Source of the DNA: Amyelois transitella | Lineage: Eukaryota > Arthropoda > Insecta > Lepidoptera > Pyralidae | Reading direction: 5' to 3' | DNA: 64,000 nt | NCBI RefSeq assembly: GCF_032362555.1 | Contig: NC_083535.1 | Location: 7,502,001 to 7,566,000, forward strand | Shown here: positions 1 to 11,900 of the stretch, piece after piece | Layout of the letters: each line of letters starts with the position of its first letter | Position numbering within the stretch: the stretch's first letter is position 1 | Translations under genes and position numbers: made by a program | Notes under the pieces: model-generated | Database searches by the model: none | The model's input: the letters and a program-made list of their open reading frames with translations, nothing else | What the model was told of the DNA's origin: nothing

Positions 1-339
1 GGGGCGGCGTCGCGACCTAGGTGTGGCGGTCGCGGGGCGTCCCACAACCCTAAGCGAACCCACTTCATTGGTCGCCTTGGTGGGCGTGTTACCCACTTTC
101 ATAAATAATTCAAAGCACCAATTTCTTGTGATAGTCAAACGACACCTACTATTGCAATTTTCTATTCAGCTCGTGACACTGGCTGTTGCTTTGCTAGTTT
201 TGTAAGGATTACTCTATTTAAATTAATTTTATTAGCAAATGTAATAATTGTTTATCATAATAGGTACCGCGGGCAACATGGTGAGCACGTTTTGTTTTCA
301 CTAATACAAAATTTATCTAATAATACAAGCTAAACGTGA

Positions 340-402
340 TCTTTCAGTCTTTTCAAGATTGTTGGTTCTGGCTACCCCGAATGGGGTAATATATACGTGT
401 TT
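340..402 (+). repeat. Family A repeat, 3' fragment
   Basis: A short diverged fragment of the dispersed repeat whose 3' part reads 'cagtcttttcaag..tgttgg..ctaccccg' and ends near 'atatacgtg'. Only the last part of the unit is present. It is recognised by comparison with the longer copies at 1.4 kb and 21.3 kb. Confidence 0.6.
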
Positions 403-1397
403 TTATTTAAAAACATAAGCGTTCTCCTTAGTAGTTTCTTTTTCTGGAGGTACCGGTTATTTTGTCTGAATAGGAGAAAGATACAGCAAAAGGTTAGTAA
501 GATCATGTAAATTTTCATAAAACAATCTCGCTCTCAAACAAACATAGAGTAAAAATAACTAAGCTTTCAAACTCGTTATTGTATCGGTAATGTTTATTTA
601 AAAGCTTTCTCTGAAGAAAAAAATCGTATTTACTGACTCCTTCACTTGTTTGTTTCTTTTTTTATCCAAGTTTCTTCAAAATCACGAGAAAGATTGTAAT
701 TGGATTATTTAGTCAAAACTTACTTTTTCTCAGAGCAAAGGCAGTTGAAATAAAACATAATATTTATCGGAATCTATTTATTCCGGCTTCCTTTTTATAA
801 ACAAAATGAACTAACTTACAAGTTTAATGTTACACAAAAGTGCATTGCATGCCTTAATTAACCGTAATATATCAATTTTATCAATCTTATTCAACAAATA
901 GTTGCTTCAACGTTAGTAAATTAATCCTTATATTATTAAAACTACAAAGCTTATCGTTATTCAAAACTAATGTGTGCTTTGGAAACTATCATTTAACAAA
1001 GAATCTTGTTAATACAATAATTAGGTATATACGTATACTAAGGGTCATAAAAAAACAGTGCAGTAAATTTACCTCTTATAATTTAAAGATTACATTACAC
1101 AATTTAACGGTGTAAACGAATACAACTATTTCATAAATATTCTTGTAGTTCTGTCAAATAGAATGGATTGTATGATTCAAGAAGGTATTGTTTTGATACA
1201 GTAACAAGCATTTCGTTGGTTTTATTCTTATGAATAGTTGTTAAATGTACCTAGTTACTGCGATAATTATATTGATTTAAATTTACCATTTCTACTCAGT
1301 TTTGTAAAATAATAATGATGAATTTGGACAACTCGAGCCACTTGAAAATAAGATCTGGTGATGGGATTACGATGAATTCAAATTATCGCACTCATTA

Positions 1398-1655
1398 GTG
1401 CTGTGCGGTTCCCGGCACCAATAGAAGAAAGAATAGGATCACTCCATTACCTTCCCATGGATGTCGTAAAAGGCGACTAAGGGATAGGCTTATATAGGTA
1501 GTACTTGAGATTCTTCGTTTAGGCGATGGGCTCGCAATCTGTCACTCAATCTCAAGTCTATCATTAACCCAAACAACTGAACGTAGCCTTTCAGTCTTTT
1601 GATGACTGTTGGCTCTGTCTACCCCACAAGGGTTAAAGAAGTGAATATATATAAT
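1398..1655 (+). repeat. Family A dispersed repeat, near full length
   Basis: About 258 bp matching the copy at 21343-21605 along its length. Shared landmarks in order are 'cggttcccggcaccaata', 'ccatggatgtcgtaaaagg', 'gactaagggataggctta', 'aggcgatgggct', 'ctgaacgt' and 'gttggctctgtctacccc'. It ends in a simple A/T/G-rich tail. No tRNA-like A or B box is obvious and there is no coding capacity, so I treat it as a short non-autonomous interspersed repeat of uncertain class. Confidence 0.8.
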
Positions 1656-3765
1656 TTATATGTTATTAATATTATTTAATTATAATTCGTGGATTGATGA
1701 TTTGACTATACTGAAAATCGTCAATGCAGAAACGGATATTTATAAAATCGTGAGTATATAAATATTAGTCAATATAACGAAATAAGAAAATACCGACGCC
1801 GATACAGGTATGAATGATAACATATGCTTTTTCCTAAAAAATGACTTGATGACATTCGGATCTTAAGACACAAAGTCTATTTTATACAACACTATTCAGT
1901 CGTTGCGCGATTTAACGCAGTAATGTTAATCGAGTAGATAAAAATTACAGAAAACTACAACTACCCCGAGTTAGTTTAACTAGTTTTTTAAACATACTGT
2001 TAATTCAAATAAGTATTTACATATAAGAGATTATATTTCTTACAACCAACGTATTAAGTTTTACTTTATGTTTATACTTTTAACAATTTCGTACAAAAGT
2101 TTAAGAACATTAAATATTCTTTATTTACTAAGAATTATCCGTAATGTTTGTAGAATTGGATAATTGACAGTTGATAAACCAAATAATTTCTCACCAGTGT
2201 CCAGGGCGAGATATCTTGTTTTGACAAGCGACAGGAATTAAATAAGAAGAATTGGCTAAACAATTTAGAAAAATCTTACTCAAAACTGCTTCACAACGGA
2301 GCTCAAGATAAAAAAGAAGTTGAAGTGTACAATACTTTATCACAACGTGGATGATTGTTTAACGTAGGTATGTGCTAGGATCTTGGTCGATCCAAAACGT
2401 TCCTTATTTTTTTTTGTTAAATTGTATTGAAATTAATAATGATCCGGGGTTGATTAATTCAAAGCACTGGACTGTAATGAAGAATCTAAACGCATCATTT
2501 TATTAAACTCTGTACCCTGTGTACATGCATCAGTGTCAAATATGTATTGTAAGAAGACATAATAACGTATTCGGTATCATGACTTCATTCTTAAGAGGGA
2601 AAACGAAGCCTCTACGATATTGTTTTGTGAAATTAATAACAGGGTTCCCAGCGCTGCGCCGTTAGTCAGCAAATTTCTTATAAGTAAGAATCAGCTACTT
2701 AATTATTTTCTATCGATCTTTCAAGACCAAATAGATTTTTTAGATCTTGTCTTACATAATTACATTGCTTACAAATATTGTTTACAAAACTATGGTATTA
2801 GATATAAATCTTCAAACTCTAAAACAGTGGAACATATAAGTTACATTTTCATTTGAACTCTGACGCATGTAACGTTGTATTTAAATAATTAAGTATATAT
2901 TATTCTCTATCTATACTATAAAGCGCAAGAGTTGTCTATTTTTACTGGTACCCATGAGCTAAATGTTCACTAAATGTTAAAGTTTTATGCGTGATATATA
3001 AGTACATATCACAATATAAATAAAAAAAATCTACTTTAGGACAAGCTGAACATCTATGCTTAAAGCTTTAATACACGTTATTACAATGAAAATGCTTAAC
3101 ATTTTGAAAGGGGTATTATACTTTAAATTTTTTTTTAATTTTAATTGGAATAACGTATATGAACGTATGTAATATTAATATGAAAAAATATGCCGAGATG
3201 GAATAGAAAAATTATTGAAAGGAAATACGTGCGTCGAGACCATGTGGCAAAATTGATACATTTAGGAAAATTAATTTAAATGTTTATTGCACCTTAAATA
3301 TTTATCCCTTTGGTCGTTTTGACGTTAAGTCATTTTTAGATTGGTAATTTGTCTATTGGGTTATTTCTCACTTGGGTGTATTTTATTTTGACGAGACTAA
3401 ACAACGATTTTTCGAGTAACATTGTATTTTTGAAGATTTTTAGTAAAGCCGTTTTATAGATAACGCAATACGTACCCCTATCGAATTCTTTACAATTAAC
3501 ACGGAGCCAGAAATATTCTCATGGGTAGTTTCAGTCTGATGAAGTTATCTCCATACTTTAGCATAAACATCGCCTTACATTTTATTATTAATGTTTAGGA
3601 TGACACACAAAATGTTAGACATTTCGCTTCCTAAATTACTGCTGCATCGATCTGGTTAACACACATATGTAAACTGTCGCTCCAGGAAAATATAACACTT
3701 AGGTATATTTCTAAGCTCTAATATTCACAAAAAATAATTTGTGAATATTATTTTTTTTATTTAAG

Positions 3766-4027
3766 GAATAAGCAACGTTTCGTTTCGAAATTCTGTACAT
3801 TACCTGCGTGGAATATGATCGGGGCAGTCATAGGGGTGATACTAAGTGTAATAATCAATAAGGTCAGCAGAAGACATGACATAGACTGGGTGCAGGAGGG
3901 TTGGTGGCATCCATTAGCCGAAATCCGAGGCGATCACTTTGTTTTGTGGATGAATACTATGGAGACTAAAGAGGATAATGCGCAAGCCAAAAAAAAACTT
4001 TTACAAGTATTTTGCATACATACCTAA
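3766..4027 (+). CDS. Orphan candidate exon, unidentified protein
   Basis: An open stretch starts after a T-rich tract ending in AG (acceptor at 3764-3765) and runs either to a possible donor (CAA followed by GTATTT, exon end 4006) or to a stop at 4025-4027. An in-frame ATG lies at 3815. The peptide has a clear hydrophobic segment (around MIGAVIGVILSVII) preceded by a positively charged and Trp-containing stretch. It is followed by a polar tail with WVQEGWWHPLAE and a Lys-rich end. The layout is like the last membrane helix and tail of a multi-pass transporter, but I cannot name a family. No partner exons are visible in the flanks, so it may be a gene relic or a chance ORF. Confidence 0.3.
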
Positions 4028-5721
4028 TATTTATTTTCTACCAAACACTGAACCTGAACTATCGGTAAAACCAATATAAATTCCTAGTTATGTCCACATA
4101 GATATAGTCACCCGTAGATGACGTACTTATTTCACTAGGGCCATTTTAGCAGCAGTGCCCATTCATGTTGTCCTAGTACTTACTACTTCCATGCTGTATG
4201 TATACAATATATCAAAGGACAACTTTTTTTCCTGAAATGGGTATTTGTGTTATATCTATTTAACTATACAAGTACGAATATAATATGTATTTAGCTGTAT
4301 ATACAACGACTCGATAATAATCCGTAAATATTGGTTATATATTTAAAAATGCTTATTCGATACAGCCACAGCCCACTGATTGGTATTTAAAAATATAAAT
4401 CACAATATGCTATATTTACGTTACGATTAAATACAAACCTACCTAGGTATAGTGGTAAATGTATGAATACTCTGGAATTTCATCATTTTCATTTAAATTA
4501 ATAATATTTAAGAATTGACAAAGCATATGATGTTTTCATTACCGTCTACACTGTTGATCTTTTCATCCACATCACCTCATTTAGATGGGGAGCCTGAGCA
4601 TTTATTCGGTATAGGACTAATTCGTGGATTCGGCTGCGATTCCATCATTTTTTCAGGCGATAGATTGAGTTATTTGTTGTAATATGATTGCCATATTATA
4701 TATGGCTCCCTCAATAGAAAATAATTGAGAATTGATGTGGATATGATTTGTATTATCTTTTACACAACTAATATGTCGTTGGGACATTTTTTTATATCTC
4801 AATTTAGGCAACTTTTGCATGACCAACAGTGGAATAGGCTGACGAAAATAGGCTATGCTAGGTATAATATTAATACGTAGAGAGGAGCTAAGCAACACTA
4901 TAGCATCACCTTATTATTGAAGATGTACAAAAGCTTGATTGGTTCACGACCCTAATTAGCTACATTCATATTTTATAGTCTATTATGCTATATTGGCAAG
5001 AATTCTATTTGTACTCATGTGCGTATATAGTGTTTTAATGACTTTGCAAAGAGGGTACCTCTTGCTTTAAATTAATGTTAAAACAAAATCAATTCCTGCA
5101 AATTAGGATGTAAATTATCATTAACTGAAACGTTGATATGCCTGTAAAAAGTATCTTGTAAAAATACACAATACACAATATTCTAGACCTAGTTATAAAT
5201 TATCCTCTGTGGTTATATATGCACGTTCATTAGCTACAAAATAGGTAACACCTAGGCAAGTCAATTATAAAAACGACACCTGTTATAACTATCTAAACGT
5301 ACCTAATACTACAACTGACTTTTACCCGGGGTTCACTCGCATCAAATTTGCAAATATCTTCAGCGGAAACCAAACCATTTATGGCTATGTCTCTGCTAAA
5401 TTATTGGCATAATGATTAGTGGTTTTGACTGTGTGTTGGCGGATAAGTCGGTCACATTTCATTCTGAATTTACAGGTTTACTGTTTCCATTATACATAAA
5501 TGCGATTATTTCGTAGTGGTCACTTATGATTTGTAACATCCTTTACAGTCGATTTTTAAATACAAATTACTTCAACAATTATTAAAATATAATTTGCACT
5601 TATGTAGTAATATTTGCCTTGAAAATGATATGACTTATAGCATAAACACGACAGGCACATCTAGTCCACTGTTACAAATATGTGACGAATTTAAAAGATA
5701 ATAAGTTATACTCGTGTAAAT

Positions 5722-6060
5722 GAAAACCTTAATTGTTGATGGCCAATATCAGTTTTAAATCGATTATTCCAAGCCTTTGTGATCCTTGGAACATCAAAGT
5801 TGTGTTCAACATAAATCAAAATAATATACTTTTATAGTATTCAGATTTGTATGGTATCAAGTATATTATTCTGATTTATGTGGAACACGTAGGTCAACTT
5901 TTGTGTTCCAAGGGTCGCAAAGGCTTGGAATCAAGCTCTTTAATCGATCTGAAACTGATATTGGCCATCATCAATTTAGGGTTTCATAAGGTTCTCATTC
6001 AGAGTAATATACTTAATACTATAAAAATCTGAATACCATAAAAGTATATTATTCTGATTT
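5722..6060. repeat. Imperfect long inverted repeat (foldback element)
   Basis: The left arm (about 5722-5850) and right arm (about 5855-5985) are reverse complements over roughly 125 bp with mismatches and a few indels. Shared landmarks include 'gatggccaatatcag', 'ttccaagcctttg' and 'ataatatact'. The sequence at the centre, 'agtatattattctgattt', recurs at about 6043-6060 next to a second smaller palindrome centred near 6028. This suggests duplicated terminal units. No transposase ORF is present; the 61-codon ORF across it is a by-product. Confidence 0.65.
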
Positions 6061-8964
6061 TCGTAGTTCCAAATAACCAGATAAATAACTTTTTTCATCA
6101 ATTTTTACAGACATGATTATTTTGAAATGTGTTTGAATTGAAGTGAAGCTTACGTTTATTATTGAAAACTGCAATCAACGGTCTATGAATAAATATATTT
6201 CATTAATTCAGCAATATTTTCAGAAAATATGTTCCTCGTATTTCTTACATGTAGACAGCCATATGTGTATATCACTGTTGTTTATTATCATTTATCATCG
6301 AAATAGAACGTCACATTAGTAAATAATGTCCGGTAAAATAACAGCCGTTAAAAAGTTCATTTCAATTATTCGATGTTAATACTTATTATCGAGTATTTAA
6401 GCATTGTACGTTGCGAGTAGAGGAATCATATTACAAAACCCAAATTATTGAAGTTTGAAACTCATAAAGTGTATACTGGTTCACAAATTTGCTTGTGTTA
6501 TAAACTAGATCAAGTGTTTTAATAAATTAAATTTTAATTATATAAACAAGATCAATCAAGTATTTATAATAAATTTGTGTATGCATAGTGTCTAAAAAAA
6601 AATACAGTGTCATTTTATTGTCGATTACATTTTTATAAGTTAAGCAAGTCTAGTTAAACTGTAAACTATTACATACATAAGCGATGTGCTTAATTTTACA
6701 TGGTCTTTTCATCTTGTTAGCATCAATAAAAAATATTTACAAATTAAACAATTAATATATGTAAGTTCAAGGTGGCTTTTTAAACATCAACTTTTATATA
6801 CTAGTCAAATTTTTGAACGAAAGCAGATGCAAAGTCACAAATATATTTTTTTCGTCCTTAAGTAATGAAGCTATCAGACACAGCAAAACTGATAGACTGA
6901 AAAGTCAAGATTAAAATTATTCATAACTTTACATCTCAGTGTATTATGTACTATCATATTTTCAAAATTTTGTTGGTGATGAGAAAGCCACCTTGTTTTT
7001 AATGTAATGCAAAAATTAACAACATAGGCATGGCAAAATAAATTGGTGATATGTATATTTTATTATGTGTATTAAGTTTTGAAATATTATAGGTACCTAC
7101 ATAATACGTCTACGCAAATATAAACTAGAAAAATAATTATATCTTTAAAATGTTTAATTACTCATATCATAAGACCAAAATATGCATGAGGATATTGCTT
7201 ATCACCAACTAATACAAAATTATTAATTAATTCTTACAATACAAATTAGTTAATAAAATCTTTGGTAAAATTAACGAAAAGTTTATTACAAACATGTTAC
7301 ATTTCAATTAAGATACACTATTATTAACGTAAATAATAAATCATTATATTATTTAAAGTAAATAGTTAAACTAAAATAAAAGGTTTCTTTGAAAAACATC
7401 ATCACAATATATGGTAGTGGAATATTTTCCGGTAACATATTTGGATGATGTTAATATAATGATAACCCTTATTTAGAATCTAACGAAACTTTTGTAAGTT
7501 CTAATTGACGGATGAATTGTATTTTTAATCTTACGTCCACATTACCCAAAATGTATTAATTTGCGACCTTGGTGGACTTTTACTCTTTGTAATATATATC
7601 CATTCGTAAGATTCTAATTAGTTCTACCAATTTTAACAGAAGCGCTTTTAATTTTACGCTTTTTTAAATAAGGCAGATTATGCCTCAATTCCGTAAGTTT
7701 ATCAATTTGCGAAAATGTGGACGTAAAATGATAGAATTCATTTCTCTTTTATAAATAAATAAATTCCCTAGGAAGTTAATAAATTTATACATTCCAAATC
7801 AAGATATGAGAATATAAGCCGCACCCTACTATAACGCTCACGATTTCCTTTGCTCTCACCGGGAATCAAACTCGTACATAACACCAATAACTTTATTTCT
7901 ACACCATTGGTAGTTATTACCTACAAAAAGCTATATCGTTTCTTGCCAAATTCCTTAAACATTTTTTTTAATAAATCGAATTTTCCTTTCATGTTAACTA
8001 CGTATAAGAATTATATATTACATTGCAAGATTTAAATAAGTATAAAATCTTAATTAACATACTAACCACACAACCACAAAATAAATAGATTCCCTAAATT
8101 ACCTTTAATAAAAATATACCGAACAAATAGATCACAAATTAAGGTGTCGAAACGGCGTTTGTCTTATTTATGGCCCCTTAGACTTAAGGTAAATATGTTG
8201 TACTTGCTAGGATTGCTTAGGTTGCAATTAGTCTTAGAAATCGGACAACTCACGTGTAAACAAGACAAACAAACCACATTGGAAGAAATGTAGTTTTACC
8301 AGTTGTTTTTTAGTTCCCTAATTCATAACAATTATCAGGGTGTTTTTCAATTAGAGATTTACTTAATAAGGAAATGCGTTTCATATTTACAGATCACAAT
8401 AAGTTGGCCATATACGTAGGTCTAGTCACACCGATAGCGGTATGTTTTCATAGCAATTATATACAGACACACAGCTTAGCATTGGAAGAAACTGTCGCGT
8501 ATTTCTTAGCTTACACATTTTGGCAGTTAAGCTGCGTAACACATCTCTGATGGAAAAGCACCCATGGACTTAGAATACAAAACATCAGAAAGAACAGTCA
8601 CGCAAAAAATCTACTCGAGCATTATTGGATATCAACGTGTGTAATGGTTTTGTTTATATAAAAATACTATCTGTATATGTGCGTATAATATGAATCCCAT
8701 TTGGATAATTTCAAAATGTATCTTCCTACTTTAATGCAGAGTTTGCGACTTTTTTAAGACACGGTATGATGTATAGAAACATAATCGAACACTCGTTCAG
8801 CTTTTGTTCTGTATTCTAAGATTTAGTGCATAACAGATATGATTAATTTTCTCGTGTCACAATAAAATAAGCAGTAAATGTTCTTGAGGCAAAGACTATT
8901 TTTGGAAATCGAATATGTGTACAATCAATTACATGTGTTAGCATAGAAAATATGTGATACCATT

Positions 8965-11900
8965 CTAAATATCGGCGAGAAGCTCCGAATAGTAATGTGT
9001 TGCGTTTAAATAGTCGACGAGGCGACGCGGCAGAGGTAAATTGCTGATAAGATCACGGCGAACGTACTTCAATATCACAAATCTGAAATAAATAAACATT
9101 AATACTTTCTCTCTTCATGTTCCAATAAACAAAATCTCCAAAGACGACAAATTTTATAAACAGGACATTTTTATTCACGCTGCTTGTCGGTAGATAGTCA
9201 GTCTTTCAGGTCTATACCACTAAACCAATAATATAAATAATATAGTATAAGTATGCAAAATTTTATGGAGTAGGGAGAATAACATAGAGAACATTTTACG
9301 CGGTCGGAGCCGCGGGTGAAATCTAGTATTTGAAGTATATCATGATGAGATATTTTTCACTTAGTTTTATAATAGACCTGTGACAAGCCAAATGGAATTG
9401 AAATTAAGGATGCTGAAGACCAGAAAAGCAAATATCTCAAAGGTGTGCAACAGAGAAGACAAATAGAAAAATACAAAGAGTGATAAAAATTACGTGCTTA
9501 CCTGCACATATGCTGTAAGCTCTGAACTCTCTTGAACCTTGAGACGGGATATAGCAGTTGCACCCGGACTGGCCCCAACACGGGCCTAAGATTCAGAAAG
9601 AATAGGTATCGACCGCTTCGAGAAGTTTCCACCGCATTCTCGATGAACTCTACTATAGTCTGCGCTTTGAACATTGTACAGCCCCCGAAGCAGAAGTTAC
9701 CTGTAAATAAAAGTAAAACTATTATTGTTTTTGTAGTGCACGCATTTATTTCTAGTAGTTATTTACCAAACTGATGATACATAGAAGCTATGTTAGAGTA
9801 AGACTAACTTTCAAATATGTTTGTCAATATGTATGCAAATAGAATTTATATATCATAGTAGACAATAATTTTCTTACCCTGATCATGTTCTATCCTAACG
9901 TGCCTAAGACCATTTAGTTTGAAGGTCAATGTAAAAATATAATGGTCATCATTACTATCCCGCACTATGAACGATCCATCTGGCTCATTCGATAGAATTT
10001 TCTCAGCAGCCTCTACTGAAATGGGACCCCAGTACCATCCATACTGAAACAAAGTGTCAATACATATAATTACTTATAACATAGCTTTTGCTATATTTGT
10101 ATAGTATTTTAACATTCATTGGTATGTCGATTTTAAGTTTGTTCACAATATCGAGTTGGCGTATCAAGTGATAACCGGTGACTGATTCTAAAAGGTCAGT
10201 AGTATAGATAAAGACATAATCTAAAAATTCATAATTAAGACAATTCTTCTTGTTTATTTATTATTATTCTTCTATCCTACACTGAGAGGGAACTCCTCAG
10301 CTCAGTTCAGCTAATATATCAATATGTATAATATGGGAAAATGCGTCAAAAGAGACTGTTTTCTAAATATGTTTTGATAATAATAAGAAAAACGTACATC
10401 TTTGACTTTCTGAATGGAAGTTGCAAAATCCATAACGGGATCTTCATCAACGTGTCGGCGAGACGTTTGTGGGGACTGCGAGGGCGGCGGGAGGGGTGGC
10501 AACGCACGCCTCACCGCGGCCGGCGGAGAATTTTCCTTGCTACCATTCACTCTCTCAATCTCCGCTCCGCCCTCGGCCAGATGCGACCGGCGGAACACGT
10601 TGTGCCAGCGAAACAAATTACAGAAACTCTGCCGCAAATTTATGGACAAAATTCTAACCGGTGACATTTTAGGTTTCTGCTTCTTCGCTGATTTATCACT
10701 TTTGTCTACTTCTATAACTTCTTTAGGCGCATTCTCTTTGTGCTTCTTATTTTTAACATTCATACCGAACGAATTTTTATTCGATTTCTTGTGATTGTTA
10801 TTTGTTTCGGCGGTTTTGGATAATTCGTTGCTTTCTTTTAAATATATAGCCGTACCGGTATCTTTATTTTGCTTATGTATTCCGACATTGGAGATGATAG
10901 GAATTTTCTTTTTATTGATGGTATTCCTACATTCTGAATCACTTGAACTAGAATAAAGCGTATGCAAATATTTCCTCATTTCTCGTAAAGTTAAATGTAA
11001 CGAGTCTGTATCGGAATCCGTGGCACTTTTTTTACAAGACGAGCTCGGCAAGCTATGTCGTTTGGTTTTGACATCTTTATGCCGGGGCATGTCCTTCGGC
11101 TTGTGACTTCTATCGACAGCCATGTGATTCATTCCTATATTTTGTGGCGTGCTCTTTCCCCGCTTTTTGTTATTCCTTGGCAGCTTTTTCCCTTTGCTTC
11201 TCACGTTACTATGACTAGGTCGCACCATGTCAATGGGGACCGCGTAAATATCGCTATCGAAAGGGACATTGTACATATCTGTAATGTCGGACGTCTTTGC
11301 TGATAACGTATCATGTGATATGGCTTGGGTAATGAAACTAGAGTCGTCTGCCTGGAATTGAGTCACAAGACTATTATGACTACTGGACAAACGAGACGAC
11401 AGTGAATTTCTCGAAGAAGGTCTATTAGCACGACAAGGGCTTAGATGCAAAAGTCGTGGACTCGTAAATCTATGATTTAAGCATTGACGCCTATCGTACA
11501 ATGACTCCGGTTTGAGCTTCCTCGGACAAAATGGCGACGCATGCCTTGTTGGTAGCGGTATATCTAAGTGTGAAGATTTCGTTTTATCAGTCGGTTCATT
11601 GGTATAAACGATAGATGGAGGCACATACACAGCCGTTAATTTGTCTACGTCAACAGGGACAAGGTTATCCTGAAAAAGAAAAAATATAATAATTTTCCTT
11701 CCTTAGACATGACAAAAAGTATAATCAATAACCAATTCTTTGTGAAACATACTTGAAATTCTGGTGGTGGGTCTATTGTAGTAAGAATAACTTTTCCTGG
11801 GCCTTTCTTGACGGTGTTAAAAAAGAAATCACCGCACATACGCTCTGAGGTTTCAGTTGATTCACAAAGTGACAAGGACCTCTCATCGAAATCACTTTCC

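Larger units (their letters stand above)
1..8964. other. Gene-poor AT-rich flank with repeats
   Basis: I see no gene I can name in this stretch. The first 60 bases are unusually CpG-rich compared with what follows and could be the edge of an exon or promoter lying left of the window. The rest is AT-rich with many stop codons in all frames. It contains two copies of the dispersed repeat called family A here, a long imperfect inverted repeat near 5.7-6.06 kb and one orphan candidate exon near 3.8-4.0 kb, each listed separately. Short ORFs elsewhere in the stretch have no recognisable composition or motif. Confidence 0.6.

Noticed and set aside
2620-2856. 78-codon plus ORF
   Set aside because: No true ATG start, Leu/Ile/Tyr/Asn-rich as expected of random AT-rich DNA, no splice context.
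10341-11303. Plus-strand ORFs of 62-126 codons
   Set aside because: They are antisense to the large exon of the SOCS gene, whose frame is supported by splice sites and downstream SH2/SOCS domains.
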